Positions 7,505-16,712 of a DNA stretch of 64,000 nucleotides are shown here, in pieces (the first letter of the stretch is position 1; the number at the start of each line of letters is the position of its first letter). Both the position numbers and the translations under genes were made by a program. The stretch lies in assembly GCF_041051975.1 (NCBI RefSeq), contig NZ_CP163435.1, positions 6,427,001 to 6,491,000 of the forward strand, given 5' to 3'. The stretch comes from Streptomyces sp. R21. Its GTDB lineage: Bacteria > Actinomycetota > Actinomycetes > Streptomycetales > Streptomycetaceae. The notes below the pieces were generated by a model. The model made no database searches. It saw only the letters and a program-made list of their open reading frames with translations, and was not told the DNA's origin.

Positions 7505-8437
7505 ATGACCGTCCAGGACATCCGCACCTTCAACCGCTTCTACACGAACGTCATCGGCGCCCTCGACTACAGCCGCCACCTGTACGCGCCGTACACCCTC
7601 ACCGAGTCCCGCGTCCTGTACGAACTCGCGCACGCGACGCGTACCGACGCCGCCGACCTGCGCGCCGAACTCTCGCTGGACGCCGGGTACTTGAGCCGGA
7701 TCCTGAACAAGTTCGAGCAGGACGGGCTGATCGAGCGCGGGCCCTCGCAGCGCGATCCGCGGCGGCGTCACATCACCCTCACGGCGCGCGGGCGCGAGAC
7801 CGCCGGGCTGCTCGACGAGCGGTCCAGCGAAGCGGTCGGGTCGCTCCTCGCCACCGTGCCCGCGCCCGACCGCCCCCGGCTCGCCGAGGCGATGGGCACC
7901 GTCCGCGCCATCCTGTCCGCCGGACGTCCTCCCCGCCGCGACGACGTCGTCCTGCGCGCGCCCCGCCCCGGCGACCTGGGCTGGATCGTGCAGCGCAACG
8001 CCGCCCTGTACGCCGCCGAGCACGGCTTCAACGCCGACTACGAGGGCCTCGTGGCGCGCATCGTCGCCGACTTCGCCGAGGACCACGATCCGCATCTGGA
8101 GCGGGTGTGGATCGCCGAGCTCGAGGGGCGGCCGGTGGGGTGCGTGATGTGTGTACGCGACGAGGCCCCGGGTGCCGCCCGGCTGCGGCTGCTGCTCGTC
8201 GAACCGGACGCGCGCGGCCTCAGCATCGGCGACCGGCTCACCGAAGCCGTCATCGACTTCGCACGCGGCGTCGGCTACCGCGAGCTGGTCCTGTGGACCA
8301 ACGACATCCTCAGTGCCGCCCGCCGCATCTACCGGCGCCACGGCTTCGTCCTCGTCGCCGAGAAACCGCACCGCTCCTTCGGCAAGGACCTCGTCGGCCA
8401 GGACTGGCGGCTGGACCTGCACGGCAGCGCGGAGTGA
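7505..8437 (+). CDS. Fused MarR-type regulator and GNAT acetyltransferase
   Basis: 310 residues with two domains. Residues 1-140 are a MarR winged helix: TLTESRVLYELAH, LSLDAGYLSRILNKFEQDGLIER as recognition helix region, then the wing DPRRRHITLTARG. Residues 150-310 are a GNAT acetyltransferase: WIVQRNAALYAAEHGF, the acetyl-CoA segment with LLLVEPDARGLSIGDRLT near 240, and ARRIYRRHGFVLV as the final helix-strand. Such bifunctional proteins are known in actinobacteria but their targets are mostly unknown. A palindromic and directly repeated element lies immediately upstream. The gene is monocistronic or leads into the isomerase gene 51 bases downstream. Confidence 0.9.
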   Translation: MTVQDIRTFNRFYTNVIGALDYSRHLYAPYTLTESRVLYELAHATRTDAADLRAELSLDAGYLSRILNKFEQDGLIERGPSQRDPRRRHITLTARGRETAGLLDERSSEAVGSLLATVPAPDRPRLAEAMGTVRAILSAGRPPRRDDVVLRAPRPGDLGWIVQRNAALYAAEHGFNADYEGLVARIVADFAEDHDPHLERVWIAELEGRPVGCVMCVRDEAPGAARLRLLLVEPDARGLSIGDRLTEAVIDFARGVGYRELVLWTNDILSAARRIYRRHGFVLVAEKPHRSFGKDLVGQDWRLDLHGSAE

Positions 8438-8488
8438 CGCGGGCCTGACGGGGGACTGTCCCTGGGGTTCGCGGGTATGGTCCGGCTC

Positions 8489-9289
8489 ATGAAGCTGGCG
8501 TTCTCCACCCTCGGCGTACCCGGTCTCCCCGTAGCGGACGTGGTCCGGCTCGCGGCCACGCACGGCTATCACGGAGTCGAGCTGCGCGCGCATCCCGAAG
8601 AGCCCGTGCACCCCGGCATCGGACTGACCGAACGGGTCGACGTCGCCGCCGAGTTCAAGGCGGGCGGCGTGGAGATCCTGGGTCTCGCCGGATATGCGCG
8701 CGTCGCGGAGCCGGGCGACGACGCGCCCGTCCTCACGGACATCCGCGAACTCCTCGACCTCGCCCGTGACCTGGGCGCCCCCTACGTACGCGTCTTCCCC
8801 GGCGGCGGCACCGAGCAGAGTCCCGCCGAGGCGGACGCGACGGCCGCCCGGCGTCTCGGCGAGGCCGCGGAGTACGCCGCCGACCTCGGCGTACGCATCC
8901 TCCTCGAAACCCATGACTCGCACCGCACCGGCGCCGACGCCATCCGCGTCCTCGGCCTGGTCGGCCACCGCCAGGTCGGCTCGCTGTGGGACGTCATGCA
9001 CACCTGGCTGGGCGGCGAGCAGCCGTCGTCGACGTACGCCGCCCTCTCGCCGTATCTCGGATACGTCCAGGTCAAGGACATCGCTTCCGCCGAGGACACC
9101 ACTCCGCTGCCGCTGGGCACGGGCGTGCTCCCGCTCGCCGAGTGCGTCGAGCTGCTCTCGCGGGAGGGCTGGGACGGCTGGCTGTGCTGGGAGTACGAGA
9201 AGCGGTGGTACGAGGCGGCGGCGCCGCTGCCCGGACTGCTGGAGGCCGGGCGCGAGCACCTCGCCCGACTGCTCAACGACTCCGCGTAA
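8489..9289 (+). CDS. TIM-barrel sugar phosphate isomerase/epimerase
   Basis: 266-residue barrel of the xylose-isomerase-like family, distinct in sequence from the leftward homologue near 2.5 kb. It opens with MKLAFSTLG, continues with HGYHGVELR, AARRLGEAAEYAADLGVRI, the metal-ligand strand LLETHDSHRT, SLWDVMHTW, and ends with WLCWEYEKRW. Glu and His residues at the strand ends suggest a divalent-metal site. ATG 8489 is chosen because the protein family begins at this residue; an in-frame ATG at 8477 would add MVRL. It may act with the MarR-GNAT gene or the downstream exporter, but no shared pathway is evident. Confidence 0.8.
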   Translation: MKLAFSTLGVPGLPVADVVRLAATHGYHGVELRAHPEEPVHPGIGLTERVDVAAEFKAGGVEILGLAGYARVAEPGDDAPVLTDIRELLDLARDLGAPYVRVFPGGGTEQSPAEADATAARRLGEAAEYAADLGVRILLETHDSHRTGADAIRVLGLVGHRQVGSLWDVMHTWLGGEQPSSTYAALSPYLGYVQVKDIASAEDTTPLPLGTGVLPLAECVELLSREGWDGWLCWEYEKRWYEAAAPLPGLLEAGREHLARLLNDSA

Positions 9290-9351
9290 TCCATTCGCCC
9301 CGGCGAGGAGCTTCGGGTTAGCCTCCGCGCCGTGAAGCAGCAGCCCGCGCC

Positions 9352-10611
9352 GTGTTCCGGCATGCCCTCGTGAGTCTGACCCGCACGTTGATCGACGTCC
9401 GGCCGCTGCGGACGTCCCCGGTGTTCCGGCGGCTGCTCATCGGCCGGACCGTGTCCGTGCTCGGCAGCTTCATGACCATGGTCACCGTCATGTACCAGGT
9501 GTGGGGCATGACCCACAGCGCCGCCTGGACCGGTGCGGTCGGCCTCGCGCAGGCGCTGCCGCTGGTGGGGTTCGGGCTGTTCGCCGGTGCGTGGGCCGAC
9601 CGCGGCGACCGGCGGCGGATCTTCCTCGCCGCCACCGTCGGGCAGGCGGCCTGTTCGGCTCTGCTCGCCGTGCAGGGCTTCACCGGGCATGTGCCGGTGC
9701 TCGGGGTGCTCGCCCTGGTCGCCGCGCAGTCCTTCTTCGGGGCGGTCGGCGGGCCCGCGGCGGGTGTCTTCGTGCCGCGGCTGCTGCCGAAGGAGCAGGT
9801 CGCGGCGGGCCTCGCCCTCAACCAGATCACCGCCCAGTCGATGATGCTCCTCGGCCCGGCCCTCGGCGGTCTGCTGCTCGGCTGGCTGGGCATCGGCGCG
9901 TGCTACCTGATCGACACCCTCAGCTTCGGACTCGCCTTCTACGGCGCCCACGGACTGCCCGCGCTGCCGCCCGAGGGCGAGCCGTCGCGGGCCGGACTCC
10001 ACGGCGTGCTCGACGGACTCCGCTTCCTGGCCGGGCACCGGGTCGTGCGCGGGGCGCTGATCACCGATCTCGCCGCGACCGTGCTGTCGTTCCCCGCCAG
10101 CCTGTTTCCGCTGATCAACGCCGAGCGGTTCGGCGACAACCCGCGCACGCTCGGCCTCTTCCTGTCGGCCTTCGCCGTCGGGGGGATCACGGCCTCCGCC
10201 CTGTCCGGTTCCGTCACCCGGCTCGGGCGCCCCGGTCTGGTGATGCTGTGCGGCGCCGGGGCCTGGGGCGGCGCGATCGTCCTGGTCGGACTGACCACCA
10301 GCCCCTGGGCGGGCCTCGGCCTTTTGGTCCTGGCCGGCGCCGCCGACACCGCCTCCGTCATCTCCCGCTCCACCATCGTGCAGACCCACACCCCCGACGC
10401 CCTCCTGGGCCGGGTGACGGCCGCCGAACAGATAGTCGGCCAGGCGGGCCCGAGCCTCGGCAACGTCCGCGGCGGCCTGGTCGCCGGCTGGACCTCCGGC
10501 ACAACGGCCCTGGTCAGCGGCGGCCTCCTCTGCGTACTCGCCGTCGCCTCCGTCGGCGCGAGCACCCCCGAACTCTGGGCTTCGGAAAGCCGAAAAAAAT
10601 TCTCGGAATGA
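9352..10611 (+). CDS. MFS exporter (EntS/DHA3-like)
   Basis: 419-residue protein with about twelve hydrophobic segments. It resembles the EntS/DHA3 branch of the major facilitator superfamily: GRTVSVLGSFMTMVTVMYQV as first helix, the loop motif ADRGDRRRIF between helices 2 and 3, and the interdomain loop LRFLAGHRVVRGALITD. These are proton-driven exporters of siderophores, macrolides and similar compounds in the inner membrane. The start is uncertain between GTG 9352 and GTG 9370. The C-terminus ends in a short basic tail. A terminator hairpin follows, and no biosynthetic cluster is adjacent to suggest the cargo. Confidence 0.88.
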   Translation: MFRHALVSLTRTLIDVRPLRTSPVFRRLLIGRTVSVLGSFMTMVTVMYQVWGMTHSAAWTGAVGLAQALPLVGFGLFAGAWADRGDRRRIFLAATVGQAACSALLAVQGFTGHVPVLGVLALVAAQSFFGAVGGPAAGVFVPRLLPKEQVAAGLALNQITAQSMMLLGPALGGLLLGWLGIGACYLIDTLSFGLAFYGAHGLPALPPEGEPSRAGLHGVLDGLRFLAGHRVVRGALITDLAATVLSFPASLFPLINAERFGDNPRTLGLFLSAFAVGGITASALSGSVTRLGRPGLVMLCGAGAWGGAIVLVGLTTSPWAGLGLLVLAGAADTASVISRSTIVQTHTPDALLGRVTAAEQIVGQAGPSLGNVRGGLVAGWTSGTTALVSGGLLCVLAVASVGASTPELWASESRKKFSE

Positions 10612-10710
10612 CGTACAACCCTTCCGGCAGTCCGCGGGTCGTACTTGGCATCAGGACTTCTGGAGGGGGATCTGGGGGGATCGCGGGGGTTCTGATACGG
10701 AGGGGAAACC

Positions 10711-10744
10711 CGAGGGGGCCCGGTCGACGGATCGGGCCCCCTCG
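10711..10744. terminator. Bidirectional terminator between the MFS and ribose genes
   Basis: A perfect 12-bp stem CGAGGGGGCCCG/CGGGCCCCCTCG with a ten-base loop sits between convergent genes and could end transcription from both sides. Just upstream on the plus strand lie four G-tracts (10665-10669, 10674-10679, 10685-10689, 10702-10705). Confidence 0.75.
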
Positions 10745-10816
10745 AACGTTCCCGGGAAGCGTTCAGGACCTCCCGGGACGACTTCGCCGCCGGTGCGCAA
10801 GCACCCGTTCAGCGGC

Positions 10817-11206
10817 TCAGAAAAACACTCCGCAGTGCAGCAGGACGTTCGCGTACGGCCGTGCCTCTCCGGTTCGTACGACCAGGCGTGCGCCCGCCGA
10901 CAGGGACTTCAGCTCCTCATGCGGGACCAGCTCCAGGGCGGGGAAGCGCGCTTCGAGCAGGGCCCTCGCCTCCGGGTTGGCGTCCTGGACCTCGTATGCG
11001 GCCGTCGCGCCCTCGACGACCAGCTCCGCCAGGAGGCCGTCGACGACCTCCGCGAACGACGGCACCCCGGCCCGGAACGCCAGGTCCACGACCCGCGGCC
11101 CGTCCGGTATCGGCATGCCCACGTCGCAGACGAGGACCCCGTCGCCGTGGCCCAACTCGGCCAGCGCGCCCGACAGATGGCGGTTCAGGATTCCGGACTT
11201 CTTCAC
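10817..11206 (-). CDS. rbsD: D-ribose pyranase
   Basis: 129-residue RbsD, which interconverts the pyranose and furanose anomers of D-ribose so that ribokinase receives its substrate. The start KKSGILNRHLSGALAELGHG carries the conserved His of the active site, GVLVCDVGMPIP is the family strand, and the end PYANVLLHCGVFF matches the usual C-terminal active-site segment. It is the last gene of the ribose operon; its GTG overlaps the ribokinase TGA in a GTGA junction. A strong hairpin follows downstream. Confidence 0.93.
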   Translation of the reverse strand: MKKSGILNRHLSGALAELGHGDGVLVCDVGMPIPDGPRVVDLAFRAGVPSFAEVVDGLLAELVVEGATAAYEVQDANPEARALLEARFPALELVPHEELKSLSAGARLVVRTGEARPYANVLLHCGVFF

Positions 11207-12102
11207 AGGGACGCGACCTCCTCGGCGGTCGGGAAGGACACCTGCGCGCCCTCCTTGGTGACGGCGGCGGCCCCCACCCGGGCCGCGTACGCGGCGGCCT
11301 CGGGTGCCGGTTCGCCGAGGCCCAGCCGCCAGGCCAACGCCGCGGTGAACGCGTCGCCCGCGCCGGTCGTGTCCACGGCCTCCACCTTCACCGCCGGAAT
11401 CCGGGCGGCCTTGTCCGCGGAAGCCACCAGCGCGCCCTCCGCGCCGAGCGTGATGACCACCGAGCGCGGGCCGAGGGCGAGCAGCGCCCGCGCCCACTCC
11501 TCGGGGGAGCCGTCCAGGGAGCCGCCCGCGATGACCCGCGCCTCGTGCTCGTTGACGATCAGCGGGTCGCAGGCGGCCAGCACCTCGGTGGGGAGGGCCC
11601 GCGGTGGTGAGGGGTTCAGGACGAAGCGGGAGCCGGGCGCGAGATTCCGTACGACCTCCACGACCGTCTCCAGCGGGATCTCGAGCTGCGCCGAGACCAC
11701 CCGCGAGGCGTGGAAGAGGCTCGCCGCGGCCCGTACGTCCTCGGGCGTGAGCTTTCCGTTCGCACCCGGCGAGACGACGATGCTGTTGTCCCCGGACGGG
11801 TCCACCGTGATCAGCGCGACCCCGGTGGGCGCCCCGCCGACCAGTACGCCCACGGTGTCGACGCCCGCCGCGCGCTGCGAGTCGAGCAGCAGCCGCCCGT
11901 GCGCGTCGTCGCCGACGCGCGCCAGCAGGGCCGTACGGGCCCCGAGGCGGGCGGCGGCGACCGCCTGGTTGGCGCCCTTGCCGCCGGGGTGGAACGCGAG
12001 GTCGGAGCCGAGCACCGTCTCCCCGGCCGCCGGCCGCCGCTCGACGCCGATCACCAGGTCGGCGTTGGCCGACCCTACGACCAGAAGGTCGTAGTCGCAC
12101 AT
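11203..12102 (-). CDS. rbsK: Ribokinase
   Basis: 299-residue PfkB-family sugar kinase that phosphorylates ribose at O5. Signature 1 is GGKGANQAVAAARLG around residues 40-54; signature 2 with the catalytic Asp and anion hole is DTTGAGDAFTAAL around residue 243. The N-terminus YDLLVVGSANADLV is typical of ribokinases. It follows the rbsCB fusion after a 92-base gap and overlaps rbsD. No substitution of the key Gly or Asp is seen. Confidence 0.93.
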   Translation of the reverse strand: MCDYDLLVVGSANADLVIGVERRPAAGETVLGSDLAFHPGGKGANQAVAAARLGARTALLARVGDDAHGRLLLDSQRAAGVDTVGVLVGGAPTGVALITVDPSGDNSIVVSPGANGKLTPEDVRAAASLFHASRVVSAQLEIPLETVVEVVRNLAPGSRFVLNPSPPRALPTEVLAACDPLIVNEHEARVIAGGSLDGSPEEWARALLALGPRSVVITLGAEGALVASADKAARIPAVKVEAVDTTGAGDAFTAALAWRLGLGEPAPEAAAYAARVGAAAVTKEGAQVSFPTAEEVASL

Positions 12103-12194
12103 GAACTGTCTCCCTGCATAGGTGACTTGATGGGGCAGCCGAAGGTGGGCGGTCTCGTGGAGCGCCCACCCTCGGCCGGTCGGTCGGAGGCCGC

Positions 12195-14150
12195 TCAGCC
12201 GCCGAAGCCCGCCACGTTCTTCGACGTGACCACCTTCACCGGCACCTTCACCGTCTCGGCGACCTTCTTGCCGTCGGCCGCCTTCAGCGCGTTCTCGACC
12301 GCGATCCGGCCGAGTTCCTTCGGCTGCTGGGCCACGGACGCGTAGAGCGTGCCCGCCTTGACGGCCGTCAGACCGTCGGGGGTGCCGTCGAAGCCGATGA
12401 CGGAGACCGATTTGCCGGCCTTGGAGCCGAGCGCCTTGATCGCGCCGAGCGCCATCTCGTCGTTCTCGGCGAAGACACCGTCGATGTCGGGGTGGGCCTG
12501 GAGCAGGTTCGTCATCACGTCGAGGCCCTTGGTGCGGTCGAAGTCCGCGGGCTGCCGGGCGACGACCTCGATGCCCGGGTAGGCCTTGAGGCCCGCGGCG
12601 AAACCGGCCCCGCGCTCGCGGCTCGCCGACGTTCCGGCCAGCCCCTGAAGGATCACGATCCTGCCCTTGCCGCCCAGCTTCTCGGCCATGGCCTTGGCGC
12701 CGAGCTTGCCGCCCTCGATGTTGTCGGAGGCGACCAGCGCGGCCGTGTCGGCCTTGTTGACGCCGCGGTCGACGCCGACGACGGGGATGTCGGACTTGTT
12801 CGCGGAGCGCACCGACGGGCCCGCCGCGTCCGAGTCCACCGGGTTCACGATGATCGAGCCGACACCCGAACTGGTGAAGTTCTGGAGCTGGTTGGCCTGC
12901 TGGGAGGCGTCGTTCTGGGCGTCCGTCACCGTCAGGTCGGCGCCCAGCTTCTTCGCCTCCTCCTGCGCACCCGCCTTGATCTGCACGAAGAAGGGGTTGT
13001 TCAGAGTGGAGAGGGACAGGCCGATCTTCTTGTTCGTGCCGGTCGAGGAGTCGTCGTTGTGCAGGAAGGACATCGCGCCGACGACGGCCGCCGCGACCAC
13101 GGCCGCGATGACGTACGTCGCCGCCTGCTTACCCCGGCCGCCACCGCCCGACGTACCGGCCGCGACCGGGGTCGCCCCGGCCTTGCGCCGCACCGTGTCG
13201 AGGAGCACCGCGAGCGCGATGACCACACCGATGACGACCTGCTGCCAGAAGGCGGACACGGAGAGCAGGTTGAGCCCGTTGCGCAGCACCGCGAGGATCA
13301 GCGCGCCGATCAGGGTGCCGGAGGCCTTGCCGGTGCCGCCCGCGAGGGAGGCGCCGCCGATGACGACCGCGGCGATCGCGTCCAGCTCGTAGCCCTGCGC
13401 GGCCTGCGGCTGCGCGGAGGAGAGCCGGGAGGCGAGGACGATGCCCGCGGCGGCCGCGAAGAGACCGGAGAGGGCGTAGATCGCGATCTTCTGCTTCTTC
13501 ACGCGAAGGCCGGAGAGGCGGGCCGCCTCCTCGTTGCCGCCGATCGCGTACATGGAGCGGCCGATGTACGTACGGCCGAGGATCACGGCGGTGATCAGGC
13601 CCATGACGATCATGACCAGGACCGGCACCGGCAGCCAGCCGCCGAGGGTGTCACCGAGGTGCGAGACCGAGTCGGGGAACGCGATCGGGCTGCCCTGCGA
13701 GATGACCAGCGACAGGCCGCGGCCCACCGAGAGCATGGCCAGCGTCGCGATGAACGGCGGCAGCTTCCCGTACGAGATCAGGATGCCGTTGACGAAGCCG
13801 CACGCTATGCCGGTGGCGATCGCGAGGATCACCGCGATCCAGACCGGGACGCCCTCCGAAGTGGCCATCCAGGCAAGGACGGTGGCGGAGAGGGCGGCGA
13901 CCGAACCGACCGACAGGTCGATGCCCGCCGAGACGATCACGAAGGTGACGCCGAAGGCGAGGATGGCGGTCACGGCCGCCTGGACGCCGATGTTGAGCAG
14001 GTTGTCCGTCGTCAGGAAGTCGCCGGACAGCGCCGACATCGCGACGACGAGGACGATCAGCGCGCTGAGCGCACCGTTGTCGAGCAGGAGGCGGCGGACC
14101 GCCGAGGCGCCACTCGCGCCCGTTGTGCTCTTGAGCGTGTCAGTGGCCAC
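12195..14150 (-). CDS. Ribose ABC transporter permease fused to its substrate-binding protein
   Basis: 651-residue natural fusion of RbsC and RbsB. Residues about 1-330 form the permease: several membrane segments and the family stretch VTFVIVSAGIDLSVGSV, with GGNEEAARLSGLRV as coupling loop and AVVIGGASLAGGTG later. A Gly-rich linker and one further membrane helix (about 345-367, TYVIAAVVAAAVVGAMSF) lead to a complete ribose-binding domain from residue 377 (GLSLSTLNNPFFVQIKAG), including DRTKGLDVMTNLL and FAENDEMALGAIKALG. The helix would tether the binding domain outside, so no lipoprotein signal is needed. The start overlaps the rbsA stop by 11 bases. I see no frameshift or stop at the junction, so this is not an annotation artefact. 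Confidence 0.92.
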   Translation of the reverse strand: MATDTLKSTTGASGASAVRRLLLDNGALSALIVLVVAMSALSGDFLTTDNLLNIGVQAAVTAILAFGVTFVIVSAGIDLSVGSVAALSATVLAWMATSEGVPVWIAVILAIATGIACGFVNGILISYGKLPPFIATLAMLSVGRGLSLVISQGSPIAFPDSVSHLGDTLGGWLPVPVLVMIVMGLITAVILGRTYIGRSMYAIGGNEEAARLSGLRVKKQKIAIYALSGLFAAAAGIVLASRLSSAQPQAAQGYELDAIAAVVIGGASLAGGTGKASGTLIGALILAVLRNGLNLLSVSAFWQQVVIGVVIALAVLLDTVRRKAGATPVAAGTSGGGGRGKQAATYVIAAVVAAAVVGAMSFLHNDDSSTGTNKKIGLSLSTLNNPFFVQIKAGAQEEAKKLGADLTVTDAQNDASQQANQLQNFTSSGVGSIIVNPVDSDAAGPSVRSANKSDIPVVGVDRGVNKADTAALVASDNIEGGKLGAKAMAEKLGGKGRIVILQGLAGTSASRERGAGFAAGLKAYPGIEVVARQPADFDRTKGLDVMTNLLQAHPDIDGVFAENDEMALGAIKALGSKAGKSVSVIGFDGTPDGLTAVKAGTLYASVAQQPKELGRIAVENALKAADGKKVAETVKVPVKVVTSKNVAGFGG

Positions 14151-15681
14151 GGGAGCCCTCCACAGCGGTAACAGGGGTGGTGGTCGGGATGGTTGGAATG
14201 CTGACGGCGAGGGCCATCACCGAGTCCTGGGTGGCCTCGGCCGCGGTGAGTTCGCCCGCGATCCGGCCCTGCGCCATGACGAGGACCCGGTCGCTCATGC
14301 CCAGGACCTCGGGCAGGTCGCTGGAGATCATCAGGACGGCGGCACCGGCGGCCGTCAGTTCGTTGACGAGCTGGTAGATCTCGACCTTGGCGCCGACGTC
14401 GATACCGCGCGTCGGCTCGTCGAGGATCAGCACCTTGGTGTCGGCGAGCAGCCACTTGCCGATGACGACCTTCTGCTGGTTGCCGCCGGAGAGCGTGCGC
14501 ACATGCTGGCCGAGGCCGGCCATCCGGACGCCGAGCTGCTCGGCGATCCGCGCGGCCGCCTCCCGCTGGCCCTTGAGGTCGACGAGCCCGCCGCGGGTGG
14601 CGGCGCGCATGGTCACCAGGCCGAGGTTCTCCTCGACGGAGGCGTCCAGGAGCAGGCCCTGGCCCTTGCGGTCCTCGGGGACCAGGCCGATCCCCGCGGT
14701 CATCGCCGCGTTGACATCGTGCCGCGGCAGCCGCGCCCCGGCGACCTCGACCGACCCCTTGTCGTAGGCATCGGCGCCGAAGACGGCCCGGACGACCTCC
14801 GTACGGCCCGCCCCGACGAGCCCCGCGATGCCGACGACCTCACCGGCCCGCACCTCGAAGCTCACGTCGTGGAAGACGCCGTCCTTGGTGAGCCCTTCGA
14901 CGGTCAGCAGCGCGGCGCCGGCGTCGGCCCGTTCCCGCGGGTACTGCTGTTCGATGGAGCGGCCCACCATGAGGCGTACGAGTTCGTCCTCGGGCGTGGA
15001 CGCGGGCACCTGGCCGACGCTCCGGCCGTCGCGGATGACAGTGACCCGGTCGCCCAGGGCGGCGATCTCCTCCAGGTGGTGCGTGATGAAGACGATGCCG
15101 ACACCGTCCTCGCGCAACTGCCGGACGATGCTGAAGAGCTTGTCGACCTCTTCGGAGGTGAGAACGGCGGTGGGCTCGTCCATGATGAGCACGCGCGCGT
15201 TCAGGCTGAGCGCCTTCGCGATCTCGACCATCTGCAGACGGGCGATACCGAGTTCACGGACACGCGCGCGTGGAGACACGTTCACCCCGACACGCTTGAG
15301 CAGTGCCTCGGCGTCGGTCTCCATGGTCTTGCGGTCGATCAGTCCGAAGCGGCGCGGCTGCCGGCCCAGGAAGATGTTCTCGGCGACCGTCAGATCGGGC
15401 ACCAGGTTGAACTCCTGGTAGATCGTCGCGATGCCGAGGCGCTCGGAGTCCTGTGCCCCGTGGATGCGCTCTTCCTCGCCGTCGACCAGGACACGTCCTG
15501 AGTCGGGCTGGTAGGCGCCGGACAGCATCTTGATGAGCGTGCTCTTGCCCGCGCCGTTCTCGCCGAGCAGCACGTGCACCTCACCGCGGCGCAGATCGAA
15601 GTCGACGCTGTCGAGCGCGACCACGCCGGGGAAGGTCTTGCGTATCCCTTCGATACGCAGCAACTCGTCCGGGTTGCTCAC
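14140..15681 (-). CDS. rbsA: Ribose ABC transporter ATP-binding protein
   Basis: 513-residue protein with two tandem ATPase domains, the carbohydrate-uptake (CUT2) architecture. The first domain has Walker A GENGAGKST near residue 40, LSLNARVLIMDEPTA as Walker B, and an H-loop in FITHH. The second has GLVGAGRTE in place of the Walker A, signature LSGGNQQKV and LILDEPTRGIDVG. The degenerate second P-loop is usual for RbsA. GTG 15681 overlaps the TGA of the regulator gene in a GTGA junction, so regulator and transporter are co-transcribed. Confidence 0.93.
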   Translation of the reverse strand: MSNPDELLRIEGIRKTFPGVVALDSVDFDLRRGEVHVLLGENGAGKSTLIKMLSGAYQPDSGRVLVDGEEERIHGAQDSERLGIATIYQEFNLVPDLTVAENIFLGRQPRRFGLIDRKTMETDAEALLKRVGVNVSPRARVRELGIARLQMVEIAKALSLNARVLIMDEPTAVLTSEEVDKLFSIVRQLREDGVGIVFITHHLEEIAALGDRVTVIRDGRSVGQVPASTPEDELVRLMVGRSIEQQYPRERADAGAALLTVEGLTKDGVFHDVSFEVRAGEVVGIAGLVGAGRTEVVRAVFGADAYDKGSVEVAGARLPRHDVNAAMTAGIGLVPEDRKGQGLLLDASVEENLGLVTMRAATRGGLVDLKGQREAAARIAEQLGVRMAGLGQHVRTLSGGNQQKVVIGKWLLADTKVLILDEPTRGIDVGAKVEIYQLVNELTAAGAAVLMISSDLPEVLGMSDRVLVMAQGRIAGELTAAEATQDSVMALAVSIPTIPTTTPVTAVEGSRGH

Positions 15682-16694
15682 GGGTTGCTCCTGTTCGTTA
15701 CGGGGGACTCGCCGCACGAGCGGCGCACGACGAGTCGGGCGGGGAGGGTGACGGACTGCGGGGGCCGCCCCTCGATGCGGTCGATCAGGGCCCGTACGGC
15801 GGCCCTGCCCAGCTCGCCCGTCGGCTGGGCGATCGCCGTGATCGGCGGATCGGTGTGCACGAACCACGGGATGTCGTCGAACGCGGCGAGCGCGATGTCC
15901 TCGGGAACCCGCATCCCGCGCGCGCGGATCGCGTCCAGCGCGCCGAGCGCCATCAGGTTGTCCGCGGCGAAGACGACCTCGGGCGGCTCGGGCAGGTCGA
16001 GGAACCCCTCGGTCGCCCGGCGCCCGCTCTCGGCCTGGAAGTCGCCCTGCCCTATGTAGGCGTCGGGGAGTTCGAGGCCGTAGGCGGCGAGTGCCTCGCG
16101 GAAGGCCGCCACGCGCTCGCTGCCGGTCGTGGTCGCCGCCGGGCCCGCGATGATGGCGAGCCTGCGGTGGCCGAGGCCGTGCAGGTGGGCGACGAGGTCG
16201 CGGATGGCCTCGCGCCCGTCCGACCGGACCACGGGCACGTCCACGCCCGGGATCCAGCGGTCCACGAAGACCATCGGGGTGCCCGCGCGGGCGGCGTCCA
16301 GCAGTAAGGGCGAACCGCCGTCGGCGGGGGAGACGAGAAGGCCGTCGATACGGCGGTCCATGAGCGTGCGGACGTGGTGGTCCTGGAGCTCGGGCCGCTC
16401 GTCGGCGTTGCCGATGATGACGCTGTAGCCGAGGGCACGGGCCTCCTCCTCGACGGAGCGGGCCAACTCGGTGAAGTACGGGTTCAGTACGTCGCTGATG
16501 ACCAGGCCGAGGGTGCGGGTCTGGTCGGTGCGCAGGGAACGGGCGACGGCGTTGGGACGGTAGCCCAGCGTGTCGACGGCAGCCAGGACGCGGGTGCGCG
16601 CCTCGGGGCTGACGGACGGATGCTCGTTCAGGACGCGCGAGACCGTGGCGACGGATACGCCCGCCTCGGCGGCGACGTCCTTGATGCTCGCCAT
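15678..16694 (-). CDS. rbsR: LacI family repressor of the ribose operon
   Basis: 338 residues: LacI helix-turn-helix ASIKDVAAEAGVSVATVSRV at the very start, hinge RPNAVARSLR near 50, then a sugar-binding sensor (LGLVISDVLNPYFTELARSV to VPEDIALAAFDDIPW). It is the first gene of the leftward operon that encodes ribose uptake and phosphorylation and is therefore most likely RbsR. Twin operators directly upstream suggest that it represses its own operon and is released by ribose or a phosphorylated form. A GAGGAGG ribosome site precedes the ATG. Confidence 0.88.
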   Translation of the reverse strand: MASIKDVAAEAGVSVATVSRVLNEHPSVSPEARTRVLAAVDTLGYRPNAVARSLRTDQTRTLGLVISDVLNPYFTELARSVEEEARALGYSVIIGNADERPELQDHHVRTLMDRRIDGLLVSPADGGSPLLLDAARAGTPMVFVDRWIPGVDVPVVRSDGREAIRDLVAHLHGLGHRRLAIIAGPAATTTGSERVAAFREALAAYGLELPDAYIGQGDFQAESGRRATEGFLDLPEPPEVVFAADNLMALGALDAIRARGMRVPEDIALAAFDDIPWFVHTDPPITAIAQPTGELGRAAVRALIDRIEGRPPQSVTLPARLVVRRSCGESPVTNRSNP

Positions 16695-16712
16695 CGTCGC
16701 TCCACCTCCTCG

